Source: Mycobacterium sp. IS-1496 (GTDB lineage Bacteria; Actinomycetota; Actinomycetes; Mycobacteriales; Mycobacteriaceae). From it: a DNA stretch of 64,000 bases. The number at the start of each line of letters is the position of its first letter. Positions within the stretch are counted from its first letter, which is position 1. The notes under the pieces were generated by a model. The model was not told the origin of the DNA. It made no database searches and worked only from the letters and a program-made list of their open reading frames with translations. Below are positions 57,180-64,000 of the stretch, piece after piece. The DNA lies in contig NZ_LQIU01000002.1 of NCBI RefSeq assembly GCF_001499995.1, positions 1-64,000 on the forward strand, read 5' to 3'. Both the position numbers and the translations under genes were made by a program.

Positions 57180-57923
57180 ATGACACAGCACATCCGTAAG
57201 CACACCCGCACCCTGCTTCTCGGGGTCAGTGCGATCTGCGCGTTCGGCACGCTGTCCGCGTGCTCGGGCGGCGAGTCCACCACCGAGACGACGACGTCCG
57301 CGCCGGGCACCACCGCCGCACCCGCATCCGCGGAGGCGTTCCCGCCCTCGGCCAAGTACATCGCCGATATGGAGAAGGACGGCCGCACGATGACGATCGG
57401 GATCGCCGTCGACGGCGACCAGTTCGCCGCGTACGCCTGCAACGGCACCGATGACGAAGCCTGGTTCTTCGGCGACCAGGCCGACGGCGCCATCCAGGCC
57501 ACGTCGAAGTTCCGCGACACGCTCGAGGCCTCGTTCGACGGCGACGACGTCGAGGGCGATCTGACGATGGACGGCGTCACCTACGCCTTCACCGCCGCGG
57601 AGGTGCCCGCGCCGGCGGGCATGTACACCGCGGCGCTGGGCGGCGTGCGCGAGTCGTGGGTGCTGCGGCCCAACGGTTCGGCCGTCGGTGTGCAGTTCGG
57701 CGGCCTCGGCGGAGACTTCGGCCGAGACGACGACCAGAACATCTTCGAGAAACAACAACAGCTCAAGGACGCGCAGTTCCGCGCCGAGGTGCGCAACCGG
57801 CGACTGTTGCAGCAAGCCGGACAGCTCCAGCAGCGGCCGGACGGCAGATGGGGCGCCACCATCGACGGTCAACCCGTCGAGGCGGTGATCGTCGACGGCG
57901 ACTTCCGGCTTCCACCGTCCTGA
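57180..57923 (+). CDS. Secreted lipoprotein of unknown function
   Basis: 247-residue protein with a basic N-terminus, hydrophobic segment (TLLLGVSAICAFGTL) and lipobox LSAC near residue 28, followed by a Ser/Thr/Ala-rich stalk. The mature domain is about 110 residues of beta-rich sequence (IGIAVDGDQFAAYACNGTDDEAWFFG). A Gln/Arg/Asp-rich helical segment and a short C-terminal beta element follow. The 11-bp repeats upstream suggest control by the adjacent regulator-hydrolase. No family recognised with confidence. Confidence 0.75.
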   Translation: MTQHIRKHTRTLLLGVSAICAFGTLSACSGGESTTETTTSAPGTTAAPASAEAFPPSAKYIADMEKDGRTMTIGIAVDGDQFAAYACNGTDDEAWFFGDQADGAIQATSKFRDTLEASFDGDDVEGDLTMDGVTYAFTAAEVPAPAGMYTAALGGVRESWVLRPNGSAVGVQFGGLGGDFGRDDDQNIFEKQQQLKDAQFRAEVRNRRLLQQAGQLQQRPDGRWGATIDGQPVEAVIVDGDFRLPPS

Positions 57924-57936
57924 GCCGCCGGACCGC

Positions 57937-57967
57937 CGGCCCCGTGGACCCAGCACCCGCGGGGCCG
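57937..57967 (+). terminator. GC-rich 8-bp hairpin after the lipoprotein gene
   Basis: CGGCCCCG (57937-57944) and CGGGGCCG (57960-57967) are perfectly complementary around a 15-base loop, starting 14 bases after the stop. No T-run follows. A tail-less terminator is plausible in this high-G+C genome. Confidence 0.45.
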
Positions 57968-58014
57968 TCGGCCTTCCGTCACGCCGCGCCCGCCGGGCGT
58001 ACGCTGCGGAACTG

Positions 58015-58590
58015 ATGGATGACTGGTTCGACCGAAGCCCGTTCGTCGGGTTCGTGCCGTGGATCATCTACTGGGTCGTCGCCGACGGCCCGAGCACGTG
58101 GAAGTTCGGCGCGCTCTGCGCGGTCCTGTCCGCCGTCATCCTCGGAGTCGCGATGGGCCGGGGCGGTCCGCGGCTGCTCGACATCGTCACGATCGTGTTC
58201 TTCTTCGGCGTCACGGTGGTCGCGACCGCCGTCGGCGCCGCAGACCGGGACTGGATGGACACCTACGCGACCACGCTGTCCAGTGCTGTGCTGGCGGTGA
58301 TGACGTTGGTGTCGCTGGCGTTCGTGCCGTTCACCGAGCAGTACGCCAGAGAGTCGGTGCCGCTTCAGGATTGGGAGGAGCCGGCCTTCCGGCGCAGCAA
58401 CCAGGTGCTGACCCTGATGTGGGCGCTGGTGTTCTCGTTGATCGCGTTGCTCGGGTTGCTCGCCGCGCAGATCCCGCACACCCGCGACTGGACCAACTAC
58501 GTCATCCCCGTCGTCGTCATCGTCGGCGCCATCGGGATGACGCACGCCTACCCGCAGCGGGCCCGGGACCGGGCGCGCCCGGCGAAGTGA
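58015..58590 (+). CDS. Polytopic membrane protein of unknown function
   Basis: 191-residue protein with about six hydrophobic segments, beginning MDDWFDRSPFVGFVPWIIYWVVADGPSTWKF-like (first helix about residues 10-22) and ending in a short basic tail. A TACGCT box lies nine bases before ATG, which could be a near-leaderless promoter. No family or partner is recognised. It converges on the lppI-like gene. Confidence 0.72.
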   Translation: MDDWFDRSPFVGFVPWIIYWVVADGPSTWKFGALCAVLSAVILGVAMGRGGPRLLDIVTIVFFFGVTVVATAVGAADRDWMDTYATTLSSAVLAVMTLVSLAFVPFTEQYARESVPLQDWEEPAFRRSNQVLTLMWALVFSLIALLGLLAAQIPHTRDWTNYVIPVVVIVGAIGMTHAYPQRARDRARPAK

Positions 58591-58606
58591 AGCGTGCCGA
58601 CTGCGA

Positions 58607-59296
58607 TCAGCAGCTGAAGCGTGCGCCGACACCTGGCGGCGGCGTCACCTGTTGTAGACAGCCGAACGGTTCGACGCCCGTGTCACTCAACCGCGCCGCC
58701 GACTGGTGGGCGTAGTTGACACAGAACAGGCCCGACGGGTCGGTGCGGCACCGGTAGTCGCCGAAGTTCAGCGCCTGCCCGTACGGCAGTTCGACACCGA
58801 ATCCGTCGGAGAACGGACCGGGATCGGCGTGCGCCGAACCGACGTCGAGGGTGGCCCCCGGGAAGTCGACCCAGCCGCCCTTCCACTCGCCGTACACGTC
58901 GGGCGGACGCGCCGGCGGCTCCGTCAGATCCACCAGACAGGTCAACGCCCCTTCGGCGCGGCGGTCGGTGACGCACTTCGACGTGCCTGCGGGTGTGGTG
59001 AACGCGACGCCGTCACCGAGATCCGTGGCGGCCCCCTCGCGGCTCACCGTGCGGAAACCCTCGGGTGCGGCCGGGGGCGCGGCCTCGATCCACCGGACCA
59101 CCTCGCCGATCGGCGCCCCGGCCGCCGGGGCGCTGGTCGGCGGGGGTTTCGTCGTCGTCGTCGTCGGCGTCGGTGAGGTGCGGGTGGTGACGGACGGCGC
59201 CGACAGCGTCGGTTCCGTCTGCCGCGCCTGCTCCTCGACGCCCTGGGAACAACCCGCGACCAGCACAGACGCCGCCAGCATCACAGCAATCCGCAT
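58607..59296 (-). CDS. lppI: Lipoprotein, LppI-like
   Basis: 229-residue lipoprotein with signal sequence MRIAVMLAASVLVAGC (lipobox VAGC, Cys16) and a long Thr/Pro stalk (about 25-60). The outer domain of about 160 residues has several cysteines (SKCVTDRRAEGALTCL; YRCRTDPSGLFCVNY; FGCLQQ). Strand, size and position beside the lipT-like gene suggest the counterpart of Rv2046 (LppI); this is from memory of gene order, not alignment. Function unknown. Confidence 0.68.
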   Translation of the reverse strand: MRIAVMLAASVLVAGCSQGVEEQARQTEPTLSAPSVTTRTSPTPTTTTTKPPPTSAPAAGAPIGEVVRWIEAAPPAAPEGFRTVSREGAATDLGDGVAFTTPAGTSKCVTDRRAEGALTCLVDLTEPPARPPDVYGEWKGGWVDFPGATLDVGSAHADPGPFSDGFGVELPYGQALNFGDYRCRTDPSGLFCVNYAHQSAARLSDTGVEPFGCLQQVTPPPGVGARFSC

Positions 59297-59355
59297 GGTC
59301 GCCAGGCTAGCGGGCCGACACGCACACCCCGGTCAGGCGCGGCCGCGCAGACGTG

Positions 59356-59374
59356 TTCGACTACCGTCGAAAAC
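59356..59374. promoter_or_regulatory. Inverted repeat covering the -10 box of the lipT-like gene
   Basis: TTCGAC-TACC-GTCGAA (59356-59371) is a perfect inverted repeat. Its centre holds TACCGT (59362-59367), a TANNNT box seven bases before ATG 59375, predicting a leaderless transcript. A protein bound here would block the promoter. The half-sites are in the opposite order to the mycobacterial LexA box. Confidence 0.42.
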
Positions 59375-60883
59375 ATGCACGAGCGTACCGTCCGCGCAAC
59401 CATCAGCACCGGAACGGTCGAGGGGTTCACCCGCGACGGGGTCCACCGGTGGCGAGCCATTCCCTACGCCCAGCCGCCCGTGGGGCGCCGCCGGTTCCGC
59501 GCCCCGCTGCCCGCCGAGCCGTGGCGCGGGGTCCGGTACTGCCACAGCGTGGGCAACTGTGCCCCCCAGGACCCGAGGTACACGCTCCTCGGCGTGGGGA
59601 AGCGCCAGCAGATGAGCGAGGACTGCCTGACGCTCAACGTGGTCGCGCCGGAGAAGCCTGCGGACGGTCCGTTGCCGGTGATGTTCTTCGTCCACGGCGG
59701 GGGATACGCGTTCGGCAGTTCGGCCACCCCGATCTACGACGGTGCCGCGATGGCGCGCCGCGGGTGCGTCTACGTGTCGGTCAACTACCGCCTCGGCCCG
59801 CTGGGCTGTATGGACTTCTCGTCGCTGTCCACCCCGGAGAATCCGATCGACGGGAACCTGTTCCTGCGCGACCTGGTGATGGCGTTGCGGTGGGTTCGCG
59901 ACAACATCGCGGTGTTCGGCGGCGACCCGGGCAACGTCACGATCTTCGGCGAGAGCGCGGGCGCCCACGCGGTCGCCACGCTGCTCGCCGTGCCGCAGGC
60001 CAAAGGCCTGTTTCATCAAGCGATCTCGCAGAGCCCGGCCAGCGGGATGGTGCGCTCCCACGAGGCGGCCGCGGCGTTCGCCGAACGCTTCGTCGAGCAG
60101 CTCGGCGCCCGGCCCCAGGACGGCGCCGCCGCGTTGATGGCCGCTCGGCCCGTTCAGCTCGGCGACGCGCTCGAGCACCTGATCCGGCGGGGAATGACCC
60201 ATATGCCGGGCGCGTTCCCGGTCGGTCCGTCGTACGGCACCGACTACCTGCCCGTCGAACCCGTCGCGGCGATGGCAGAGGGCAGCGCGCACCGGGTGCC
60301 GCTGATCGTGGGCAACAACGCCGAGGAGGGTCGGCTGTTCAGCCGGTTCCTGCCGCTGCTGCCGATGTCGGAGCCGATGATCGAGACGCTGCTGGCCGAT
60401 TCGGACGCCGAGCGCCGTGACCGGATCACCGGCGCCTATCCCGGCTATCCGGACCCGTCGGCGTGCATGCAACTGGGTGGGGATTTCGCCTTCGGCACCG
60501 CCACGTGGCAGATCTCAGAGGCGCACTCCCGTCACGCCCCGACGTTCGTGTACCGCTACGACTACGCACCGCGCACGCTGAAGTGGTCGGGGCTGGGCGC
60601 GACGCACGCGACCGAACTGCTGGCGGTCTTCGACACCTACCGCACCAGGTTCGGATCCCTGCTGACCGCGGCCGCCGACCGGCGTTCGGCCGTCAAGGTG
60701 AGCAGGGACGTCCAGCGCCGCTGGCGGGCGTTCAGTCGTAGCGGAACGCCCGGCGACGGGTGGGAGCCCTACCGCGCCGATCAGCGTGCGGTGCTGGTCT
60801 TCGACCGCAGGCCGCGCGTCGAGTACGACCCCGATGCCGATCGCAGGCAGGCCTGGGAAGGGTTCACGCTCTCCACGCGCTGA
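59375..60883 (+). CDS. lipT: Type-B carboxylesterase (LipT-like)
   Basis: 502-residue carboxylesterase/lipase. The oxyanion region is FFVHGGGYAFGSS, the nucleophile elbow is FGESAGAHAVATLL with catalytic Ser near residue 195, and the acid is probably in NNAEEGRLF. The His is expected near GATHATELLAVF. N-terminal VEGFTRDGVHRWRAIPYAQPPVG is typical of the type-B family. Size and position fit Rv2045c LipT. Substrate unknown, probably a short-chain ester. Confidence 0.85.
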   Translation: MHERTVRATISTGTVEGFTRDGVHRWRAIPYAQPPVGRRRFRAPLPAEPWRGVRYCHSVGNCAPQDPRYTLLGVGKRQQMSEDCLTLNVVAPEKPADGPLPVMFFVHGGGYAFGSSATPIYDGAAMARRGCVYVSVNYRLGPLGCMDFSSLSTPENPIDGNLFLRDLVMALRWVRDNIAVFGGDPGNVTIFGESAGAHAVATLLAVPQAKGLFHQAISQSPASGMVRSHEAAAAFAERFVEQLGARPQDGAAALMAARPVQLGDALEHLIRRGMTHMPGAFPVGPSYGTDYLPVEPVAAMAEGSAHRVPLIVGNNAEEGRLFSRFLPLLPMSEPMIETLLADSDAERRDRITGAYPGYPDPSACMQLGGDFAFGTATWQISEAHSRHAPTFVYRYDYAPRTLKWSGLGATHATELLAVFDTYRTRFGSLLTAAADRRSAVKVSRDVQRRWRAFSRSGTPGDGWEPYRADQRAVLVFDRRPRVEYDPDADRRQAWEGFTLSTR

Positions 60884-60932
60884 CGCGACACTCGTGGTTG
60901 ACACCCGTCAACAGTGTGATGCAGCCCACTGC

Positions 60933-60944
60933 TAGGTTCATCGC
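60933..60944 (+). promoter_or_regulatory. Leaderless-type -10 element
   Basis: TAGGTT at 60933-60938 lies six bases before GTG 60945, the same hexamer and spacing as before the F420/PPOX pair at 47168. Confidence 0.42.
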
Positions 60945-62948
60945 GTGGCTCACACTGCAGACCTCGTCATCGAACGTCCCTCGGACCTCACCGCCGAGTG
61001 GCTGACCACCGTGCTGGGCGCGGGTGCCGTCACCGGATTCGGCTTCGAACGCATCGGCACCGGCCAGATGAGCGAGTGCTACCGCGTCTCGCTCGCCTAC
61101 GCCGACACCGCGACCGCCGGACCGGAATCGGTGGTCCTCAAGGTCGCCGCGACCGACCCCAACAGCCGCCAGACCGGGTTGGCGCTCGGGCTCTACGAGC
61201 GGGAAGTGCGGTTCTACACCGACATCGCCCCGGGCCTGCCGGGTCCGGTGGCGCCCTGCTATCACGCCGCCTACAACGGCGAGACCGGTGCGTTCGACCT
61301 GCTGCTCGGCGACGCGGCGCCCGCGGTGGTCGGCGACGAGATCCGCGGTGCGACGGTCGAGCAGGCGGCGCTCGCACTGGCCGAACTCGGCCGCGTTCAC
61401 GGCCCGCTGCTCGGTGACGCCGCGCTCGCCGACGCCGACTGGCTCAACCGCGAGTCACCGATGAATCAGGCGCTCATCGGCCAACTGTGGGCGGGCTTCG
61501 CCGACCGCTACGGTGACGCGATCGCGCCGGAGCACCGCGCCGTCTGCGAGCGCCTGGTCGCGGTGTTCGACGCCTATCTCGACGCCGAGGGCGCCCCCGA
61601 GCGCCCGCACGGGCTGATCCACGGCGACTATCGACTCGACAACATGCTGTTCGGCCAGCCCGGCGCGGACCGGCCGCTGACCGTCGTCGACTGGCAGACA
61701 GTCACCTGGGGACCCGCGTTCACCGACGTGGCCTACTTCCTGGGATGTGCGCTGCCGGTGGAGGATCGGCGCGCGCACTACGATGCGCTGCTGCGCGCCT
61801 ACCACGACGCGCTGGGGGCCCAGGCGCCGGTGGACCTGGCGGCCGTCCGCGACGGGGTCCGCCGCCAGAGCTTCTTCGGCGTGATGATGGCGATCGTGTC
61901 CTCGATGCTGGTCGCGCGTACCGAGCGCGGCGACGAGATGTTCATGACGATGTTGCGCCGCCACTGCCAACACGTGCTCGACACCGACGCCCTGGCCGCG
62001 CTGCCGGACGCGACAGCCGGTGAACCCCTGCAGCCCGGCGCCGACGACGAGGGCTCACACCGGCCCGGCGACGAGGAACTCTGGAACGAGAGCTGGTATT
62101 TCGACTTCGCCGACGGGGCACAGGATGTCGGCGGCTGGGTCCGGCTCGGGCTGTACCCGAACCGCAACGCCGCCTGGGTCAACGCGCTGGTGTGCGGACC
62201 GGGTATGCCGACCATCGGGATCGTGGACTTCGAGGCCCCGCTGCCGGACGACTACACCGAAACCGTCACCGACAGTACGCATCTCGGCCTCGAACCCGTC
62301 GAACCGCTGCGCACCTACCGGGTCACCGTCCGCGGCCGCGGGGAAGCGCACGACGATCCCGTCGCACTGTTGCGCGGGGAGGCGGGCCGTCCGGTCGACC
62401 TGACGATGGATCTGACGTGGACGACTGTCGGCACGCCCTATCAATACCGCATCACGTCACGCTACGAGATCGCCTGCACGGTGTCGGGCACCATCAGCGC
62501 CGACGGCCGCGAGTACACGTTCGACGCGGTGCCCGGACAGCGGGACCACTCGTGGGGGGTGCGCGACTGGTGGGCCATGGACTGGGTGTGGAACGCCCTG
62601 CACCTCGACGACGGCACCCACTTGCACGGGGTCGACCTGCGGATCCCCGGGATGGGGCCGATGAGCATCGGTTACGTGCAGTCCCCGGGCGCTGCCCTGA
62701 TCGAGACCACCGAGATGACCGCCCAGGCGACGTTCGCCGACACCGGTCTGCCGGTCACCACCTCGCTGACGGTGCAACCCGGCGACCTCACCGTCGACGT
62801 GGACATCCGCGGCTTCGCCCCGGTGATGCTGACCTCGGGGGACGGCCGCGTCAGTCACTTCCCCCGGGCGTGGGCGGCGGTCACCACGGGAGACGGACGC
62901 ACGGGCATCGGCTGGCTGGAGTGGAACCGCAACGTCACCCGCCCCTGA
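60945..62948 (+). CDS. APH-fold kinase fused to a lipocalin/AttH-like domain
   Basis: 667-residue two-domain protein. Residues 1-345 are an aminoglycoside-phosphotransferase-fold kinase with catalytic loop LIHGDYRLDNMLFGQ, metal Asp in LTVVDWQTVTWGP and TERGDEMFMTMLRRHCQ, resembling the protein at 33601-34680. Residues about 375-665 are a beta-rich AttH/CrtC-like domain, with GQRDHSWGVRDWWAMDWVWN as its most distinctive block. Both halves are complete. A role in modifying a terpenoid or steroid-like substrate is only a guess from the families. GTG start with a leaderless-type box. Confidence 0.8.
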   Translation: MAHTADLVIERPSDLTAEWLTTVLGAGAVTGFGFERIGTGQMSECYRVSLAYADTATAGPESVVLKVAATDPNSRQTGLALGLYEREVRFYTDIAPGLPGPVAPCYHAAYNGETGAFDLLLGDAAPAVVGDEIRGATVEQAALALAELGRVHGPLLGDAALADADWLNRESPMNQALIGQLWAGFADRYGDAIAPEHRAVCERLVAVFDAYLDAEGAPERPHGLIHGDYRLDNMLFGQPGADRPLTVVDWQTVTWGPAFTDVAYFLGCALPVEDRRAHYDALLRAYHDALGAQAPVDLAAVRDGVRRQSFFGVMMAIVSSMLVARTERGDEMFMTMLRRHCQHVLDTDALAALPDATAGEPLQPGADDEGSHRPGDEELWNESWYFDFADGAQDVGGWVRLGLYPNRNAAWVNALVCGPGMPTIGIVDFEAPLPDDYTETVTDSTHLGLEPVEPLRTYRVTVRGRGEAHDDPVALLRGEAGRPVDLTMDLTWTTVGTPYQYRITSRYEIACTVSGTISADGREYTFDAVPGQRDHSWGVRDWWAMDWVWNALHLDDGTHLHGVDLRIPGMGPMSIGYVQSPGAALIETTEMTAQATFADTGLPVTTSLTVQPGDLTVDVDIRGFAPVMLTSGDGRVSHFPRAWAAVTTGDGRTGIGWLEWNRNVTRP

Positions 62949-63026
62949 CGACGAGCGCGCGCGTCCGCTCCGCGACACGCCGCGCGGATTCGGCATTCTG
63001 CGCACGCCCGCGGCAGGCTGACGGGC

Positions 63027-63356
63027 GTGCTCGTGCTCAAGTCCGCCGTCCTGTTCGTCCTCGCCGCAGTGCTCGAGATCGGTGGCGCATGGCTGGTCTG
63101 GCAGGGGGTGCGTGAGCACCGCGGCTGGATCTGGGCGGGCGCAGGGGTCCTCGCACTGGGCGCCTACGGCTTCGTGGCGGCGTTCCAGCCCGACGCCCAC
63201 TTCGGCCGCATCCTGGCCGCGTACGGCGGGGTGTTCGTCGCGGGTTCCCTGCTGTGGGGCGTGGTGGTCGATGGTTTCCGCCCTGATCGATGGGACATCA
63301 CCGGCGCGCTCATCTGCCTGGCCGGGGTGGGCCTCATCATGTACGCCCCGCGCTGA
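63027..63356 (+). CDS. UPF0060/YnfA family membrane protein
   Basis: 109-residue protein with four membrane helices. The family blocks [24 protein letters not shown] and [30 protein letters not shown] are intact apart from normal variation. YnfA-type proteins are distantly related to small multidrug transporters; the role in mycobacteria is unknown. GTG start, 78 bases after the previous stop. Confidence 0.92.
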   Translation: MLVLKSAVLFVLAAVLEIGGAWLVWQGVREHRGWIWAGAGVLALGAYGFVAAFQPDAHFGRILAAYGGVFVAGSLLWGVVVDGFRPDRWDITGALICLAGVGLIMYAPR

Positions 63357-63425
63357 GGAGCAACGGAAATATGACGTCGGCTTCGCGGCGCGGGTGACCG
63401 CGGAACCGGTGGGTACCCGCTCGTC

Positions 63426-63638
63426 ATGAGCGATCAAGAATTCAAGAAGGGCGACAAGGTCACCTGGCAGAGCCACGGCAGCACCGCCGAGGGCGAGGTC
63501 GTCGAGAAGATCACCTCCGAGACCGAGGCGGCGGGCCGGAAGGTCAAGGCGTCCAAGGACGAACCGCAGTACCGGGTGGTCAGCGACAAGAGCGGCAACG
63601 ACGCCGTGCACAAGCCCGGCGCGCTCGACAAGAAGTGA
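63426..63638 (+). CDS. DUF2945 (hypervirulence-associated TUDOR-domain) small protein
   Basis: 70-residue hydrophilic protein with the DUF2945 pattern (KKGDKVTWQSHGSTAEGEVVEKIT, then EPQYRVVSDKSGNDAVHKPGAL). Family members are short Tudor-like domains of unknown role, often next to DUF3140 genes. The ATG is ten bases after a GGGTA sequence resembling a SigF -10, but no GTTT is seen at the right distance. Start is ten bases upstream-adjacent to the DUF3140 pair. Confidence 0.9.
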   Translation: MSDQEFKKGDKVTWQSHGSTAEGEVVEKITSETEAAGRKVKASKDEPQYRVVSDKSGNDAVHKPGALDKK

Positions 63639-63648
63639 CGGTCATCCG

Positions 63649-63987
63649 ATGACCGCCGACAATGACGCCGAACAGACGTGGTCGCAGTTCAAGGACGCGG
63701 TCAACATGACCGCCGGTGAACTCGACGAATGGCTGGACACCGACGAGTCGAAGTCGGTGGGGCAGAAGTCCGGCGGCGGCGAAGCCACCGGACACGCCAG
63801 CGGGCGCCACATCGTGTCGATCCTGCACACCAAGAAGGCCGACCTCAGCGACGACGACCACGCCCACATGCGGAAGGTCGTCGGATACGTCAACCGGCAT
63901 CTCGCGCAACGGCCGTCGGGAGACGTCGAGAACACCCCGTGGCGGTACTCGCTGATGAACTGGGGCCACGACCCGCTCAAGAAGTGA
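63649..63987 (+). CDS. DUF3140 protein
   Basis: 112-residue hydrophilic protein with the DUF3140 core (FKDAVNMTAGELDEWLDTDES, GRHIVSILHTKKADLSDDD, RKVVGYVNRHLAQRP, WRYSLMNWGHDP). It begins ten bases after the DUF2945 stop, so the two are likely cotranscribed. Family function is unknown; such pairs are common in stress-related operons of actinobacteria and other bacteria. Confidence 0.9.
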   Translation: MTADNDAEQTWSQFKDAVNMTAGELDEWLDTDESKSVGQKSGGGEATGHASGRHIVSILHTKKADLSDDDHAHMRKVVGYVNRHLAQRPSGDVENTPWRYSLMNWGHDPLKK

Positions 63988-64000
63988 CCTGTCGTCAGCT

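Noticed and set aside
63405..63425. SigF promoter before the DUF2945 gene
   Set aside because: GGGTA is present, but no GTTT occurs 15-17 bases upstream.
1..64000. Long open frames on the opposite strand and in other frames, for example 583-1680, 42126-44879 and 53732-55867
   Set aside because: They lie antisense to clear genes, have Arg/Ala/Gly- or His-rich shadow composition typical of high-G+C DNA, and match no recognisable family.
1..64000. tRNA, rRNA and CRISPR arrays
   Set aside because: No cloverleaf-like, rRNA-like or regularly spaced repeat sequence was noticed on reading.

Overview
The window is high-G+C actinobacterial DNA and almost certainly comes from a mycobacterium, probably a Mycolicibacterium-type fast grower. 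The evidence is the set of genes for Pup ligation (pafA, pafB, pafC), RbpA, mycobacterial HelY, F420-dependent flavin enzymes, a type VII-secretion-like cassette, a DUF222/HNH (13E12-type) gene, and separate lnt and ppm1 genes. Gene order from pafA to lipT largely follows the M. tuberculosis Rv2097c-Rv2045c segment as I remember it, read in the opposite direction. No rRNA, tRNA or CRISPR was seen, and no gene-free stretch exceeds 300 bases.

Region 1 (1-12241) is a choline/glycine-betaine catabolic operon. It encodes an FAD/GcvT dimethylglycine dehydrogenase-like protein, monomeric sarcosine oxidase, a Rieske betaine demethylase-like oxygenase, betaine aldehyde dehydrogenase, an APC permease and a GMC choline dehydrogenase. 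A cNMP-binding/CBS/DUF294 protein follows, then an IclR regulator with its own apparent leaderless promoter. Together these enzymes could take choline to glycine in five steps. Repeated TGTTGC half-sites precede the operon.

Region 2 (12329-30178) begins with pafA. pafA is separated from pafBC by about 6.3 kb of accessory DNA. This holds a three-gene cassette: a YxxxD-bearing secreted-type protein, a membrane protein with a duplicated outer domain, and a WxG/proline-rich protein with a distinct C-terminal domain. A frameshifted HNH gene follows. Part of this block is conspicuously less G+C-rich than its surroundings. After it come pafB, pafC, tatA, tatC, helY, a DUF4333 membrane protein, a 5'-3' exonuclease, a hotdog-fold protein, pepE and an Rv2074-like F420 biliverdin reductase.

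Region 3 (30213-47141) is the aerobic cobalamin pathway: an SDR gene, cobL, cobM and cobK on +, cobIJ, cobH and cobG on -, and cobN on +. It is interrupted by an APH-fold kinase gene, a lone cNMP-binding protein, an Rv3406-like alkylsulfatase/TauD dioxygenase and a four-gene OpuC-type osmoprotectant ABC transporter with a SigF-like promoter. A tiny membrane ORF with a CRP-like site upstream lies just before cobN.

Region 4 (47180-53646) holds tandem F420/PPOX genes, a dienelactone hydrolase, fxsA, an amidohydrolase, lnt, ppm1, and rbpA on - with an ECF-sigma-like promoter.

Region 5 (53773-64000) holds a small zinc-ribbon-like protein, RecQ, a winged-helix/alpha-beta-hydrolase fusion, and a lipoprotein whose upstream region carries three 11-bp direct repeats. 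A membrane protein, lppI-like and lipT-like genes, an APH-lipocalin fusion, a UPF0060 protein and DUF2945/DUF3140 stress-type small proteins follow.
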